This document shows, in pieces, positions 10,250 through 20,967 of a DNA stretch of 64,000 nt. The notes beneath the pieces are model-generated. The model saw only the letters and a list, made by a program, of their open reading frames with translations, was not told where the DNA came from and searched no databases. The stretch is from Desulfacinum sp. (GTDB lineage Bacteria; Desulfobacterota; Syntrophobacteria; Syntrophobacterales; DSM-9756). The position numbers and the translations under genes were made by a program. Each line of letters begins with the position of its first letter. The stretch's first letter is position 1. The stretch is from NCBI GenBank assembly GCA_014359885.1, contig JACIYN010000002.1:1-64000 (forward strand). The letters run 5' to 3'.

Positions 10250-10317
10250 CAGCTATGGGTTGTCGGTTCTTGTCTGCCCAGCGGAATCTTTCTCGTGCGC
10301 GAGGGATCTGGGACAAT

Positions 10318-10350
10318 CCCCCCTGGCCCCCCTTTGAAAAAGGGGGGAAC
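10318..10350. repeat. CCCCCTGGCCCCCCTTTGAAAAAGGGGGG dispersed repeat
   Basis: Similar to 8686-8716. Confidence 0.7.
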
Positions 10351-10358
10351 TTTCAACC

Positions 10359-10459
10359 GTTACCCTTCACCCATCACTCGTCACTCCTCACTCGTCACCC
10401 CTCACCCCGTCACCCATCACTCGTCACTCCTCACTCCTCACTCCTCACCCGTCACTCAT
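10359..10459 (-). repeat. Heptamer array NRRGTGA (about 14 units) beginning at the stop codon of the FAD-oxidase gene
   Basis: Gene sense: GATGAGTGA CGGGTGA GGAGTGA GGAGTGA GGAGTGA CGAGTGA ...; stop = 10452-10454. Confidence 0.92.
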
Positions 10460-11870
10460 CAAAGAGTTTTCCCGGATTGAGGATCCCGCCAGGGTCCAGC
10501 AGCCGTTTGATGTCCCGTTGCAGACGGATGCTTTCCGGGGCGAGCTCCATGGGAAGAAAACGCCTTTTGGCCATGCCGATCCCGTGTTCCCCGCTGATGG
10601 TGCCGTCGCGCCGGAGGACTTCCGCCAGGATCCGCCGGACGCCCGCTTCCACCTTCTCCGTCGGCGCCTCGCCGGATGCGGTGATGTTCAGGTGGATGTT
10701 GCCGTCGCCCGCATGGCCGAAGCAATAGATCTCCAGCCCGGTCTCCGCCTCCAGTTCCGGAACCATGGAAACGAAGGGCGCGATCTGGCCCAGGGGCACC
10801 ACCACGTCTTCGGGGATGTAGACGGGGGCGGCCTCCTCGATCCTGAGCGACACCTGACGGCGCACGTCCCACATGCGCTCTCGCTTGGCGGCATCAGGGG
10901 CCAGCAGCACATCGGCGGCGCCCTTTTCCAGGCACACCGAGCCCATCCGCTCCATCTCGCGCCGGATCACGTCCGGATGGCCGTCGGATTCCAGGAGAAG
11001 AAACGCCCCGGCGTGGGCGGCGCCTTCGAAGGGCAGCAGGTCCCCCACCCGGTCCAGGCAGCGCCGGTCCAGGAACTCGGCGGTGGACGGAACGATCCCC
11101 GACGTGAGGACCCCGTGCACGGCTTCCATGGCCTGGACCATGTCCGAAAAAAGCGCCACGAGGGTGGTTACGGCGGGCGGGCGGGGCACCAGCTTGAGGA
11201 TCAGCTTGGTGATGACCCCCAGGGTTCCTTCGGATCCCACCATCAGGCGGGTGAGATCGTAGCCCACCACCCCCTTTCGGGTCTGGACGCCGGTTTGGAC
11301 CACGCTTCCCGTGGGAAGGACCACCTCCAGGCCCAGCACGTAGTCCCGGGTGGTGCCGTACTTGACGCAGGCAGGGCCGCCGGCGTTGGTGGCGGCGTTC
11401 CCTCCGATGGAGCAGGTGTCGTAGCTCGCCGGGTCGGGCGGATAGAAAAGCCCCTCCCCGGCGGCCGCCTTTTTGAGGTCCCCGTTGATGACCCCCGGTT
11501 CCACCACGGCGATGAGGTTCACCGGGTCCACGTCCAGAATGCGGTTCATGGCGGAGCAGTCCAGCACCACGCCGCCCAGAACCGGCACCGCCCCGCCGGC
11601 CAGGCCCGTTCCCAGCCCCCGGGGCGTGACGGGAAAGCGGCAGCGGTTGGCCAGCTGAAAGAGCCTTTGGACTTGGGGCGCTTCGGAAGCCTTCACCACG
11701 GCTTCCGGCATGTGGCGAAGCCGGCTGGCGTCCTCGGCATAGTCCGCCATGCGGCCCGGATCGGTGACGAGCTTGTCGGGGCCCACCGCATCCCGAAGGC
11801 GTTCCAGCACGTCTTTCGTGATCGGGCGGTACGATCGGAGCGTTTCCTTGGGCATCGATGGGTGGCTCAT
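10452..11870 (-). CDS. glcD: FAD-linked oxidase, glycolate/D-lactate dehydrogenase GlcD-like
   Basis: VTPRGLGTGLAGGAVPVLGGVVLDCSAMNRI, GGNAATNAGG, GHAGDGNIHLN, GEHGIGMAKR. Confidence 0.9.
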   Translation of the reverse strand: MSHPSMPKETLRSYRPITKDVLERLRDAVGPDKLVTDPGRMADYAEDASRLRHMPEAVVKASEAPQVQRLFQLANRCRFPVTPRGLGTGLAGGAVPVLGGVVLDCSAMNRILDVDPVNLIAVVEPGVINGDLKKAAAGEGLFYPPDPASYDTCSIGGNAATNAGGPACVKYGTTRDYVLGLEVVLPTGSVVQTGVQTRKGVVGYDLTRLMVGSEGTLGVITKLILKLVPRPPAVTTLVALFSDMVQAMEAVHGVLTSGIVPSTAEFLDRRCLDRVGDLLPFEGAAHAGAFLLLESDGHPDVIRREMERMGSVCLEKGAADVLLAPDAAKRERMWDVRRQVSLRIEEAAPVYIPEDVVVPLGQIAPFVSMVPELEAETGLEIYCFGHAGDGNIHLNITASGEAPTEKVEAGVRRILAEVLRRDGTISGEHGIGMAKRRFLPMELAPESIRLQRDIKRLLDPGGILNPGKLFDE

Positions 11871-11878
11871 GCAGGGCG

Positions 11879-12643
11879 CTACGGCTTGTACTTTTCCACC
11901 AGCTCGTCCCACTTGGGCGAATTCATGAGCCGCTGCAGTCCTTCGTTGAGCAGGTTCAGGAGCTCCGCATCCCCCTTGCGGACACCGTAGGCGAAGGCCT
12001 CTTCCGGCATCCCGAAGGTTCCCAAAATCTTCACCGGCTTTTCCCGGGCGATGTCCTTGGCCGGCGCGTCATCCATGGCGGCGGCCACGATCCGGCCGTT
12101 CACCACGTCCTCAGCGGCCAGCGGGGCGGAATCATAATAGACCAACTCGAACCGGCGGCCCTTGTCGATGAGGTTTTCCTTCATCCACTTGGCCTCGGAC
12201 GTACCGCGCTGCACGCCCACCTTGTTGCCGTTACCGAGCACGTCATCCACGGTGAGGTTCGAATCCTTCTTGACCACCAGCACCTGCTTGATCTCCCAGT
12301 AGGGGATGGCGTAGTCGATCTGCTTTTTCCGCTCTTCGGTGACACTCAGCCCCGAGGCGATGAGATCAATCTTTCGGTTGGTGAGGCTGGGAATGATGGC
12401 GTCCCAGTCGATGGCCACGTGTTTGACCTTAAAGCCCATTTCCCGGGCGATCCAGTCCAGGGCCTCCACATCGAACCCGGCGGGCTTTCCGTCCTTGTCG
12501 ATGTAGGCGAAAGGCGGGAAATTGGCGTCGATGCCGTTGACGTAAACCTTCTCCTCCGCCTGAACGGGGCCGATCCCCCATCCGAGGGCGACCAGGGCCA
12601 GGGCCAGACTGAGCACGTGGATCCAGCGAAGCTTCATGGGCAT
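11879..12643 (-). CDS. Amino-acid-type ABC transporter substrate-binding protein
   Basis: FPPFAYIDKDGKPAGFDVEALDWIAREMGFKV; signal peptide; RBS aggagg. Confidence 0.92.
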   Translation of the reverse strand: MPMKLRWIHVLSLALALVALGWGIGPVQAEEKVYVNGIDANFPPFAYIDKDGKPAGFDVEALDWIAREMGFKVKHVAIDWDAIIPSLTNRKIDLIASGLSVTEERKKQIDYAIPYWEIKQVLVVKKDSNLTVDDVLGNGNKVGVQRGTSEAKWMKENLIDKGRRFELVYYDSAPLAAEDVVNGRIVAAAMDDAPAKDIAREKPVKILGTFGMPEEAFAYGVRKGDAELLNLLNEGLQRLMNSPKWDELVEKYKP

Positions 12644-12802
12644 TCCTCCTGTTCGGTTGATAAGACCTTGTCCTGCGATTCCCGAAAACCAGTAAAAGAT
12701 TTTGCGAGATTATTCTCAAAGGCGGGGCGGATCAAGGGGAAAGAAGCGGCTCGGTCGTGCAACCGGGAGGAATGGCGCGAGGGGAACCGTGACCGTTTTG
12801 CG

Positions 12803-12920
12803 GGGGCGGGCTTTACGCCCGCCCGTGCGGACCGCACCATGGAAAAGAATCGCCCCATTCGGGGAGGCCACGTCTTGGCAGGACTGGACTGTAGGGGCGA
12901 ATGATCATTCGCCCCTACAG
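12803..12920. repeat. Composite palindromic repeats (gggcgggctttacgcccgccc; ctgtaggggcgaatgatcattcgcccctacag)
   Basis: Inverted repeats shared with 8790-8850, 8580, 29893, 38257. Confidence 0.8.
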
Positions 12921-12991
12921 GTGAATGGCGATACGGGGGAAGGACCGGCACCCCGGCCGGGGTCTTGGCTGGGGCTCCTTCGCACAGGCGC

Positions 12992-15364
12992 TCAGGCGCC
13001 CAGCACGTCCCGGACCTTTTCCAGCAGGTCCCGCACCGAAAAGGGCTTTTGAAGGAAAGGCACGTGGCCTTCCAAAATGCCGTGGCGCACCACGGAATCA
13101 TCCGTGTAACCGGACATGAAGAGCAGCCGGACGCCCGGCATTCGTTCTTTGAGCTGATCCGCCAGCCGGGCGCCGCTCATCCCGGGAAGCACCACGTCGG
13201 TGACCACCAGATCGGGGCGGAACCCGCCCTCTTCCACCAACCGCAAAGCCTCTTCGCCACTGCCCACGACCTCCACCCGGTATCCGTACCGTTCCAGAAC
13301 GGCCTTGGCCAATGCTCTCAGCGCGGGCTCGTCTTCCACCACCAGCACCCGCTCTCCCCCCCGGGCCCGTTCCAGGAGCGCTTGGCATTCCTCTTCGTCC
13401 TTGCAGTCCTTTTCCGCGCGGGGAAGATAGATCTTGAACGTGGTGCCCTTGCCCGGCTCCGAATAGACCCAGATATGCCCTCCGGACTGCTTCACGATGC
13501 CGTAGACGGTGGCCAGACCCAGTCCCGTTCCCTTCCCGGCCTCCTTGGTGGTGAAGAAGGGCTCGAAGATCTTGGAAAGAGTCTCCTCATCCATGCCGCA
13601 ACCGGTGTCCGTTATGGATAATTGCACGTAATCGCCCGGAGTCACGTCCGGATGACGGGCCGCGTAGGCCTCGTCCAAATGCACCGAAGCCGTCTCGATG
13701 AGAAGCCTTCCTCCGGTGGGCATGGCGTCCCGGGCGTTCACGGCCAGGTTCAGGATCACCTGCTCCATCTGCCCCGGATCCACTTCCACGGTGGGAAGGT
13801 TTTCGGCCAGGGCCAGCCGCAGGTCGATGTCTTCCCCGATGAGGCGCCGGAGCATCTTGTCCAGGTTCTTCACCAATTCGTTGAGATCCAGTACCACCGG
13901 CTGCAGGGTCTGCTTTCGGCTGAAGGCCAGGAGCTGACGGGTGAGGGACGCGGAACGTTTGGCCGCCGCCACCATCTGCTCCACCATGCGCCGAAGCGGG
14001 TCTTCCGGGTGGATGCGACCCAGGGCGTGCTCCCCGTAGCCCAGGATGATGGTGAGAAGGTTGTTGAAATCATGGGCCACGCCGCCGGCCAGACGCCCCA
14101 CGGCCTCCATCTTCTGGGCCTGGAGGAACTGGGCCTCCAGGGCCTGGCGTTCCCTTTCCTTCTGCATGAGATCCAGGCGCCCCTGGAGGATGGGAGCCAT
14201 CCAGCGGGCCACGTCCTCCACCAGGGCCACGTCGGCTTCCGTATACGGCGTGGGCTTGTTGGCCAGCACCAGGTTTCCGATGAGCCCATCGCGATAGATC
14301 ACGGGGACACTCAAAGCGCGATGGATCGCCACGTGCCCCTGGGGCACCTGGAAAGGACCTTCGGCCACCCGCGTGGCCTTCTCCCGCATGGCCTCTCCCC
14401 AGATCCCCTTCCATTTCTCGGGCGGAAAGACGAAGTGTTTCTCTTCCATTCGGCAGCGGTCCCACACGTCTCCGGAAAGGGTCGGGCACACCCACCGTCC
14501 TTCTTCGTCCACATACCCGAAAATGCCAAGCGGGCTCTCCGTTTCTTCCATCACCACCTGCAGCACCGCCTCGTAGACCCGGTCGTCCACCTGGGTGAGG
14601 AAGATCTCGGCGATGTGGTTTTTCACCGCCAGGAGCCGTTCCGACGCCCGAAGCGCCTCCTGAGCCGCCTTCAGTTCGGTGATGTCGCGGATGGAGACGA
14701 TGGTGGCGGGGTTCCCGTTCCAAACCGTTTCCGCCGTGTTGAGAAGCCCCGTTCCCGCACCGCCGTGACGCCGGGGAAGGTCGATTTCCGCGGGCACGTC
14801 GTTTTTCACGGGATACCCGAAGGGGGTTCCCACCAGGTCCTCCACCGGCCTCCCAAGAAGGGCTTCGGCGGCCGGGTTGGCAAAGACGATGCGCCCGTCG
14901 CGATCCAGCACCAGGATCCCGTCGGCCGTATTCTCCACCAGGGCCCGGATGTTGGCGTCCATTTCCGCCAGGCGCCGGCGTTGCTCCATCATCATGAGGG
15001 CACGCCGCACCGTGTGGGGAAGCTGGGCGATGTGATGGGGCGTCTTGATCACGTAATCGTCCGCCCCCTCCTTCAGGGCCTTGACGGCGATTTCTTCCGA
15101 GCCCGTGCCGGTCACCACGATGACGGGCATATCGGGCTTCCGGGTCTTGACCGCCCGAATGACCTCCAGGCCCTCGAAGCTCAGGATATTGAAATCGGTG
15201 AGCACCACGTGGAGGTCTTCCTCCTCCAGAGCCCTCTCGAAGGATTCCCGGTCGTCGGCTTCCATCAGCAGGTAGTCGCCCTCCACGGACAGGGCATGGC
15301 GGATCAGGGCCCGATCATGGGGTTCGTCGTCCACACACAAGATTCGGATGTGTCGGTCACTCAT
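12992..15364 (-). CDS. Hybrid sensor histidine kinase (REC-PAS-GAF-HisKA-HATPase-REC)
   Basis: [57 protein letters not shown]. Confidence 0.93.
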   Translation of the reverse strand: MSDRHIRILCVDDEPHDRALIRHALSVEGDYLLMEADDRESFERALEEEDLHVVLTDFNILSFEGLEVIRAVKTRKPDMPVIVVTGTGSEEIAVKALKEGADDYVIKTPHHIAQLPHTVRRALMMMEQRRRLAEMDANIRALVENTADGILVLDRDGRIVFANPAAEALLGRPVEDLVGTPFGYPVKNDVPAEIDLPRRHGGAGTGLLNTAETVWNGNPATIVSIRDITELKAAQEALRASERLLAVKNHIAEIFLTQVDDRVYEAVLQVVMEETESPLGIFGYVDEEGRWVCPTLSGDVWDRCRMEEKHFVFPPEKWKGIWGEAMREKATRVAEGPFQVPQGHVAIHRALSVPVIYRDGLIGNLVLANKPTPYTEADVALVEDVARWMAPILQGRLDLMQKERERQALEAQFLQAQKMEAVGRLAGGVAHDFNNLLTIILGYGEHALGRIHPEDPLRRMVEQMVAAAKRSASLTRQLLAFSRKQTLQPVVLDLNELVKNLDKMLRRLIGEDIDLRLALAENLPTVEVDPGQMEQVILNLAVNARDAMPTGGRLLIETASVHLDEAYAARHPDVTPGDYVQLSITDTGCGMDEETLSKIFEPFFTTKEAGKGTGLGLATVYGIVKQSGGHIWVYSEPGKGTTFKIYLPRAEKDCKDEEECQALLERARGGERVLVVEDEPALRALAKAVLERYGYRVEVVGSGEEALRLVEEGGFRPDLVVTDVVLPGMSGARLADQLKERMPGVRLLFMSGYTDDSVVRHGILEGHVPFLQKPFSVRDLLEKVRDVLGA

Positions 15365-15370
15365 GGGCCA

Positions 15371-15835
15371 TTATCCTTCCATCGCAACCGGAACCGGCGG
15401 CGGCACGTTGAGCGTCAGCCAGTAGGTGCACAGGTTTTGAATCACCTCCAGAAAGCCGTAGAAACTGAGGGGTTTCACCAGGTAGGAATTGACCCCGTAG
15501 TCGTAGCCCAGGGCCCGATCCCTTTCCTCCTGGGAGGAGGTGAGGATGATCACGGGAATGCGCTTGATTCCCGGGGTGTCCTTGATGATCTTCAGCACTT
15601 CCAGTCCGCTCAGGCCCGGGAGCTTGAGATCCAGCAGGATGTAGTCGGGAAGCGGATGGGCCGTTCGGTCCGCGTAATCCCCCCGACCCAGGAGATAGTC
15701 CAAGGCCTTTTCGCCCGTTTCCGCCACGCGCACCTCGTTATCCAGATGCGCCTCGCGGAAGGCGTTGAGGGCCAATTCCGCGTCCATGGGATCGTCTTCC
15801 ACCAGCAGGATCATGGCCTTTCTGGATTCGGGCAT
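15371..15835 (-). CDS. Response regulator, Rcp1-like single REC domain
   Basis: ILLVEDDPMDAELALNAFREA, DYILLDLKLPGLSGLEVLK; ORF extends to 15868 but an SD precedes ATG 15835. Confidence 0.9.
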   Translation of the reverse strand: MPESRKAMILLVEDDPMDAELALNAFREAHLDNEVRVAETGEKALDYLLGRGDYADRTAHPLPDYILLDLKLPGLSGLEVLKIIKDTPGIKRIPVIILTSSQEERDRALGYDYGVNSYLVKPLSFYGFLEVIQNLCTYWLTLNVPPPVPVAMEG

Positions 15836-15890
15836 CGAATCATCCTTCGGCATCTTTTTGCAAAGCATTGTGTCATTCTATGAATCATTT

Positions 15891-15923
15891 CCATTTGTGT
15901 TCATTCGCGTTCATTCGCGGTTT
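15891..15923 (-). repeat. GCGAATGAACGCGAATGAAC repeat containing the stop codon of the histidine kinase gene
   Basis: Gene sense AAC CGC GAA TGA ACGCGAATGAACACAAATGG; stop 15911-15913. Confidence 0.8.
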
Positions 15924-18385
15924 CCTTTGCCGTGAGCAGGCCATCGGATCTCAAACTCCGTCCCCTTCTCCGGCTCCGAGGCCAGGCGGATCGTCCCCCC
16001 CAGGAGGCTCACCGCCTTCTTCACCAGGGCCAGCCCGATCCCGGTACCGGGATACGCCGTGCGGGGATGCAGCCGCTGAAAGATATTGAAGATCCTCTCG
16101 TGATGGGCCGGATCAATCCCGATTCCGTTGTCCGACACCGTGAGAACCGCTTCGCTTCCTTCCATGCGGAAAGCGATCCGCACCCGGTGTCCGGCATCCT
16201 CCCTCCGGTACTTGAGCGCATTGTCCACCAGGTTGGAAAGGATCTGCTGAAGCAGGGTTCGATCCGCCCACACCGAGGAAACCGCCAGGTCCAAAACCAG
16301 CTCCGTTTCGCCGGAGCGGATAGTCTCCTCATACGGCTGGAGAACGTCTTCCACGAAGGGCTCCAGCTCGATGACTTCCGGGGTCACGGCCTTCCGGCCC
16401 AGCCGCGAGTAGTTCAAGAGATCCGAGATGAGGTCTCCCATGCGCTCGGAGGCTTCCAGGATGTGGTCGAAATAGCGCCGCCCCTCCTCGTTCAAGGCCT
16501 CCCGGTGGCGCCGGGCGATGATTTCCGCAAACCCGCTGATGGCCCGGAGCGGCGCCCGAAGGTCGTGGGAGACGGAAAAGATGAAGGCCTCCAATTCCTT
16601 GTTGGCTTCGGTGAGCTGGGCAGTCCGCTGCGCCACGCGCAGCTCCAGTTCGGCCGCCAGTTCTTTTAGGGCCCGCTCCGCCCGGACGCGCTCCGTGATG
16701 TCCATCCCCACGGAGATCAGGCACTGGGTCCCCTGGAGAACCAACGGTTCGCAGGAAAAGAGCATGTGGCGGATCTCGCCGTTTTTCATCCGAAGATCCA
16801 GGTCCAAGTTCGTCACGCGCCCTCGGGTCCGAAGCTGTTTCAGCAGTCGCCGTCGGTCCGTGGGGTCGCGCCACAGGCCGATTTCCAAGGTGGTCCGCCC
16901 GATCATCTCTTCCCGGCCGTATCCCGTGACTTCACAATAAGTATCGTTGACGTCCAACACCAGGGCATCTTCCAGACGGGTGATGCTCATGAGGAGGGGG
17001 GCCGACCGGAAGGCCTTGGCGAATTTCTCCTCGCTTTCGCGAAGGGCCCGTTCCGCCCGCACCCGCTCGGTGATGTCGAGAGCCGTGAACGTCACCCCGT
17101 GGGACAGATCCTGCGGATCGATGGGGCACGAACTGAGCAGGACCTCCAGGATGCGCCCGTCCTTTCGCCGCCAGCGGGTTTCCACCGTGCCCGTGCCCTT
17201 CTGAGCGATCTGGCGGTACTTTTCCCGGCCCACGAATTCAAACTCCTCGTCGCTCGGGTAGAGGATCCGCGCACTTCGCCCCAGGAGTTCATGGCGGGAG
17301 TAGCCCGCCATTCGGCACAACTGCTCGTTGGCCTCGTGAATCACCCGGTTTTTCACCATACCGATGCCCACGGGAGCGGCCCGGAAGATGCTCTGCAACG
17401 TGGATTCGCTCTCCCGAAGCTCTTCCTCGGCCGCCCTTCGCTCCGTCACATCCTGGACGAACCCCACGGATCGCACGATGCGCCCATCGGTTCCCCGGAT
17501 ATGTTCACACTTTTCGAAGACCGTCCGAATCCGCCCGTCCTTGGGCCGAACGATCCGGTGTTCCATCTCGTAACCGTCCCTTCCTTGGCGAACGGACTCC
17601 GAATAGGCCCGGTCCACCCGGCCCCGGTCGTCTGGATGGACACACTGGAGGAACAACTCGTAGGAAGGCGGTGTGTCGGGATCCACGCCGAACAGGCGGG
17701 AGACTTCCGGAGACCAGGTGAGACGGCGGCTTTCCACGTCGTATTCCCAGGATCCGATGCGGGCGATGGACTGGGTCTTTTGAAGCATCTCCATGTTCCG
17801 GCGGAGATCTTCTTCCGAACGCCGGCGCCGGGCCTCCATGGCCAGCAGCTGGCCCAATAGGACCGTGGCGGGCGGATAGATGAGGAGGACCGGAAAAGCG
17901 ATTCGCTTCAAGACGCCGAGGCCCATGGGCCAAGGGAGGGTGAGCATCCAAAGGAGCATGAGAACATGGACGGCAAGTCCCAGGAAGAAAAGAGAACCGG
18001 CTCCCACTTCTTCCGGCCGCCCCTTCATCCGGCGATGCCAGAGGATACCCGCCAGGGCCGAGGTGGCGATCACCCCTATGCCGGTCCAGGCTCCCACGCC
18101 CCCTAGATGAAACCGATAAGCCGCGGCCATGGCCGCGGCCACCGCTCCCGTAACGGGGCCGCCGAAAAGCCCGGCCAGGGACAAGATGATGGACCGCCCG
18201 TCGAAGATGAGTCCCGGGCCGTAGCGGAAGGGGAGCTGCATGCCCACCACGGTGACGAAGCCGAACAGGAGGCCGCCCAGGACCCGTTTCACCCAATCTT
18301 GTGGAAAACGCAGGCGGTCCAACAGGTTGTAGGTGGCGCTCAAGGCCACCAGCAACGCCACATTCAAAACGAGATCGCGGTACAC
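15911..18385 (-). CDS. Membrane sensor histidine kinase: LytS-like 5TM region, multiple PAS, HisKA/HATPase
   Basis: N-terminal multi-TM; PAS repeats; FIFSVSHDLRAPLRAISGF; VSDNGIGIDPAHHERIFNIFQRLH. Confidence 0.92.
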   Translation of the reverse strand: MYRDLVLNVALLVALSATYNLLDRLRFPQDWVKRVLGGLLFGFVTVVGMQLPFRYGPGLIFDGRSIILSLAGLFGGPVTGAVAAAMAAAYRFHLGGVGAWTGIGVIATSALAGILWHRRMKGRPEEVGAGSLFFLGLAVHVLMLLWMLTLPWPMGLGVLKRIAFPVLLIYPPATVLLGQLLAMEARRRRSEEDLRRNMEMLQKTQSIARIGSWEYDVESRRLTWSPEVSRLFGVDPDTPPSYELFLQCVHPDDRGRVDRAYSESVRQGRDGYEMEHRIVRPKDGRIRTVFEKCEHIRGTDGRIVRSVGFVQDVTERRAAEEELRESESTLQSIFRAAPVGIGMVKNRVIHEANEQLCRMAGYSRHELLGRSARILYPSDEEFEFVGREKYRQIAQKGTGTVETRWRRKDGRILEVLLSSCPIDPQDLSHGVTFTALDITERVRAERALRESEEKFAKAFRSAPLLMSITRLEDALVLDVNDTYCEVTGYGREEMIGRTTLEIGLWRDPTDRRRLLKQLRTRGRVTNLDLDLRMKNGEIRHMLFSCEPLVLQGTQCLISVGMDITERVRAERALKELAAELELRVAQRTAQLTEANKELEAFIFSVSHDLRAPLRAISGFAEIIARRHREALNEEGRRYFDHILEASERMGDLISDLLNYSRLGRKAVTPEVIELEPFVEDVLQPYEETIRSGETELVLDLAVSSVWADRTLLQQILSNLVDNALKYRREDAGHRVRIAFRMEGSEAVLTVSDNGIGIDPAHHERIFNIFQRLHPRTAYPGTGIGLALVKKAVSLLGGTIRLASEPEKGTEFEIRWPAHGKGNRE

Positions 18386-18755
18386 GGCATCCTCGTTATC
18401 CAGTAGCCGTCATATGGTCCGATCGTGGGGCGGGATAGCAGCTCGCCCCTAAGAAACCGGACCGAACTCGTGAATAGGCGCGGGATCTATCCCTTCCTGC
18501 CCTCCGTAAATGCAGATTATGGGGCCCATGATGAGCAGCCCCTACCGTCTTTTTTCCTGGAGGAAGGCCACGTCTTGGTATGGAGTTGTTCATAGCCCAG
18601 GCGGGACCCAAGGAAAAGAGGAAGCGCCGGTTGGGTTCCACCCGGAAGGGATTTTCCCTGTTCCGATCGAATGCTTTCTGCTGTAAGTTTGCGGGAGGGG
18701 TTTTCGGGCTCCTTGAGGCCGAGGCAAAGGTTCTTCCCTATTAAGGAGGTGTCCC

Positions 18756-19913
18756 ATGGCCGATTACCCGACGCTTTTTTCGTCCTTTCGTCTGAACGGT
18801 CTTGAACTTTCCAACCGGATCACCATGGCGCCCTTCTATGCCGGCTACGCCCACGTAGACGGCACGGTGAGCCCGCTTTTGCTGGATCACTACCGGGAGA
18901 TGGCCCAGTCCGGGGCCGCCATGATCGTGGTGGAAAACATCGGGGTGCATGGGACGGGGCTGGGAAGCCCGTTCATGCTGCGGGCCGATGACGACCGCTA
19001 CCTGCCGGGCCTGGAACGGCTGGCCCGGACCATCCAGGACGAAGGCGCCGTGGCCGCGGCCCAGATCAACCACGCGGGCCGATTCGCCTACACGCCGGAG
19101 CGACTGGCGCCCTCCCCTTTCCGGACGGGCGAAGTCGTGCCCAGGGAAATGGACGCAAGGGACATGGAAACCGTCCGCCGAGCCTACGCCGATGCGGCGC
19201 GAAGGATCCGGGATGCCGGATTCGACCTGGTGGAGATCCACGGAGGCACGGGATACCTGCTGGTGCAGTTCCTTTCCGCCCGAACCAATCGGCGTGGGGA
19301 CGCCTACGGGGGATCGCTGGAAAATCGCATGCGCTTTCCCCTGGAGGTGGTGGAGGCGGTTGGAGAGGCCGTGGGTTCCGGCTACCCGGTGGGCTACCGT
19401 TTCCTGGCCGACGAGTGCCTTCCCGACGGGCTCGGGGTGGAAGAGACGTCCGTTTACGCCGTGGAACTGGAAAAGCGGCGGGTGGCCTATCTTTCCGTGA
19501 TGGCCGGAACCTACGATTCCTTCTTCCTGCCCGACTATCTCGCCCGGGAAAAAGAGCAGGGATACATGGCGGATTTCGCCGCCCGGATCAAGAAGGCCGC
19601 GGCCGGCACACCCGTCATCGCCGCCGGGAGGATCCAGGATCCCGAGACGGCCGAGGCCATCCTCACCCAAGGCAAGGCGGACCTCATCGGACTGGCGCGG
19701 GTGCTTTTTGCCGATCCTCTCTGGCCGCGCAAAGCCAAGGGCGAAGTGACCGCCCCCATGGTGCGCTGCGAACCGGCCTGCTCCCTTTGCATGAAGCGGG
19801 TCATGAAGGGAAAGCCCGCCTTCTGCTCCCAGTGGCCCAAGGAAAAGCGCGAGGCGTTCCTGGCCCGCTGCAACGAATCCCCGGCCGAAGCCGAAAAGGA
19901 CATGGACGAATAA
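18756..19913 (+). CDS. NADH:flavin oxidoreductase (Old Yellow Enzyme family)
   Basis: LSNRITMAPFYAGYA, AQINHAGR, FDLVEIHGGTGYLLVQFLSARTNRRGDAYGGSLENRMRF; CEPACSLCMKRV. Confidence 0.93.
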   Translation: MADYPTLFSSFRLNGLELSNRITMAPFYAGYAHVDGTVSPLLLDHYREMAQSGAAMIVVENIGVHGTGLGSPFMLRADDDRYLPGLERLARTIQDEGAVAAAQINHAGRFAYTPERLAPSPFRTGEVVPREMDARDMETVRRAYADAARRIRDAGFDLVEIHGGTGYLLVQFLSARTNRRGDAYGGSLENRMRFPLEVVEAVGEAVGSGYPVGYRFLADECLPDGLGVEETSVYAVELEKRRVAYLSVMAGTYDSFFLPDYLAREKEQGYMADFAARIKKAAAGTPVIAAGRIQDPETAEAILTQGKADLIGLARVLFADPLWPRKAKGEVTAPMVRCEPACSLCMKRVMKGKPAFCSQWPKEKREAFLARCNESPAEAEKDMDE

Positions 19914-19935
19914 CACGGGAAGAAGAGGGAGCGGC

Positions 19936-20835
19936 ATGGATGAATCGTTCTACAAGAGCCTTTTGGACAGCATGGCCGACGGCGTCTACTTCGTGGACAT
20001 GGAACGGCGGATCACCTTCTGGAACAAGGCGGCGGAACGGATCACGGGCTACACGGCCCAAGAGGTGCTGGGAAAGTCCTGCGCCGACAACATCCTGAGG
20101 CACGTGGACGAGGCGGGAAGGGAGCTTTGCGTGGAGGGATGCCCGCTGGCGGCCGTGGTTCAGGACGGCCGGATGCGCGAGGCCCGGGTGTACATGCACC
20201 ATAAGCTGGGCCACCGGACGCCCGTGGACGTCCGGGCCACGGCCATGCGGGACGCCCTGGGGAAGATCGTCGGCGCGGTGGAGATCTTCCAAGGCGTCTC
20301 CGAACGGCTCAACGCCCTGGAAGAGATCGAAAAGCTCCGAAAGGAAGTGCTCACAGACCCCCTCACCGGCGTGGGCAACCGCCGGTACGCCGAGATGCGC
20401 CTGGAAGAATGCGAAAAGGACGAAAGGGAATACGGCGTTCCCTACGGCGTCCTCTTCGTGGACATTGACCACTTCAAGGCGGTGAACGACACGTGGGGGC
20501 ACGGGGTGGGCGACAAGGTGCTGCGGATGGTGGCGGGGGTGCTGGATGGAGCCGTCCGAAGCCTGGACTCCGCCTGCCGGTGGGGTGGCGAAGAGTTCGT
20601 GGTGCTGTGCCGGAACATCTCCCAAGAGGGCTTGCGCGCTCTGGGGGAACGCCTGCGGATGCTCATCGAAAAGAGCTGGCTGGATCACCAGGGGGAGCGG
20701 ATCGCGGTGACCGCCTCCATCGGTGGCGCTCTCTGCCGGCCGGGTGAACCCGCCCAAGACGTGGTGGAACGGGCCGACAGGCAGCTCTACCGAAGCAAGG
20801 CCGATGGCCGAAACCGCGTGAGCCTGGAAGAGTGA
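19936..20835 (+). CDS. PAS-GGDEF diguanylate cyclase
   Basis: DPLTGVGNRRYAE, DIDHFKAVND, CRWGGEEFVVL. Confidence 0.95.
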   Translation: MDESFYKSLLDSMADGVYFVDMERRITFWNKAAERITGYTAQEVLGKSCADNILRHVDEAGRELCVEGCPLAAVVQDGRMREARVYMHHKLGHRTPVDVRATAMRDALGKIVGAVEIFQGVSERLNALEEIEKLRKEVLTDPLTGVGNRRYAEMRLEECEKDEREYGVPYGVLFVDIDHFKAVNDTWGHGVGDKVLRMVAGVLDGAVRSLDSACRWGGEEFVVLCRNISQEGLRALGERLRMLIEKSWLDHQGERIAVTASIGGALCRPGEPAQDVVERADRQLYRSKADGRNRVSLEE

Positions 20836-20858
20836 CGAGTAATGAGTGATGAGTGATG
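20829..20858 (+). repeat. Heptamer array (AGAGTGA CGAGTAA TGAGTGA TGAGTGA) containing the diguanylate cyclase stop codon
   Basis: Stop TGA 20833-20835 inside the array. Confidence 0.88.
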
Positions 20859-20967
20859 GGGGCCTGCGTGGGACCTCCCCCATGCGGTTGACCGTTGGTA
20901 ACAGAGCCGATAAAATCTGGTCAGATTGGTCAGATTATCCCACGAGTCCCACATATTGGAGGCGGTT

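Noticed and set aside
10137-10316. N-terminal 60-aa extension (TTDYGSRTTDYG) of the aminotransferase ORF
   Set aside because: Translation of the heptamer array; the conserved protein starts at ATG 10136.
10359-10459. Heptamer arrays as CRISPR
   Set aside because: Units are 7-8 bp with no spacers; tandem simple repeats.
13622-15883. 753-aa ORF antisense to the hybrid kinase
   Set aside because: Shadow ORF; His/Gly/Gln-rich translation without family features.
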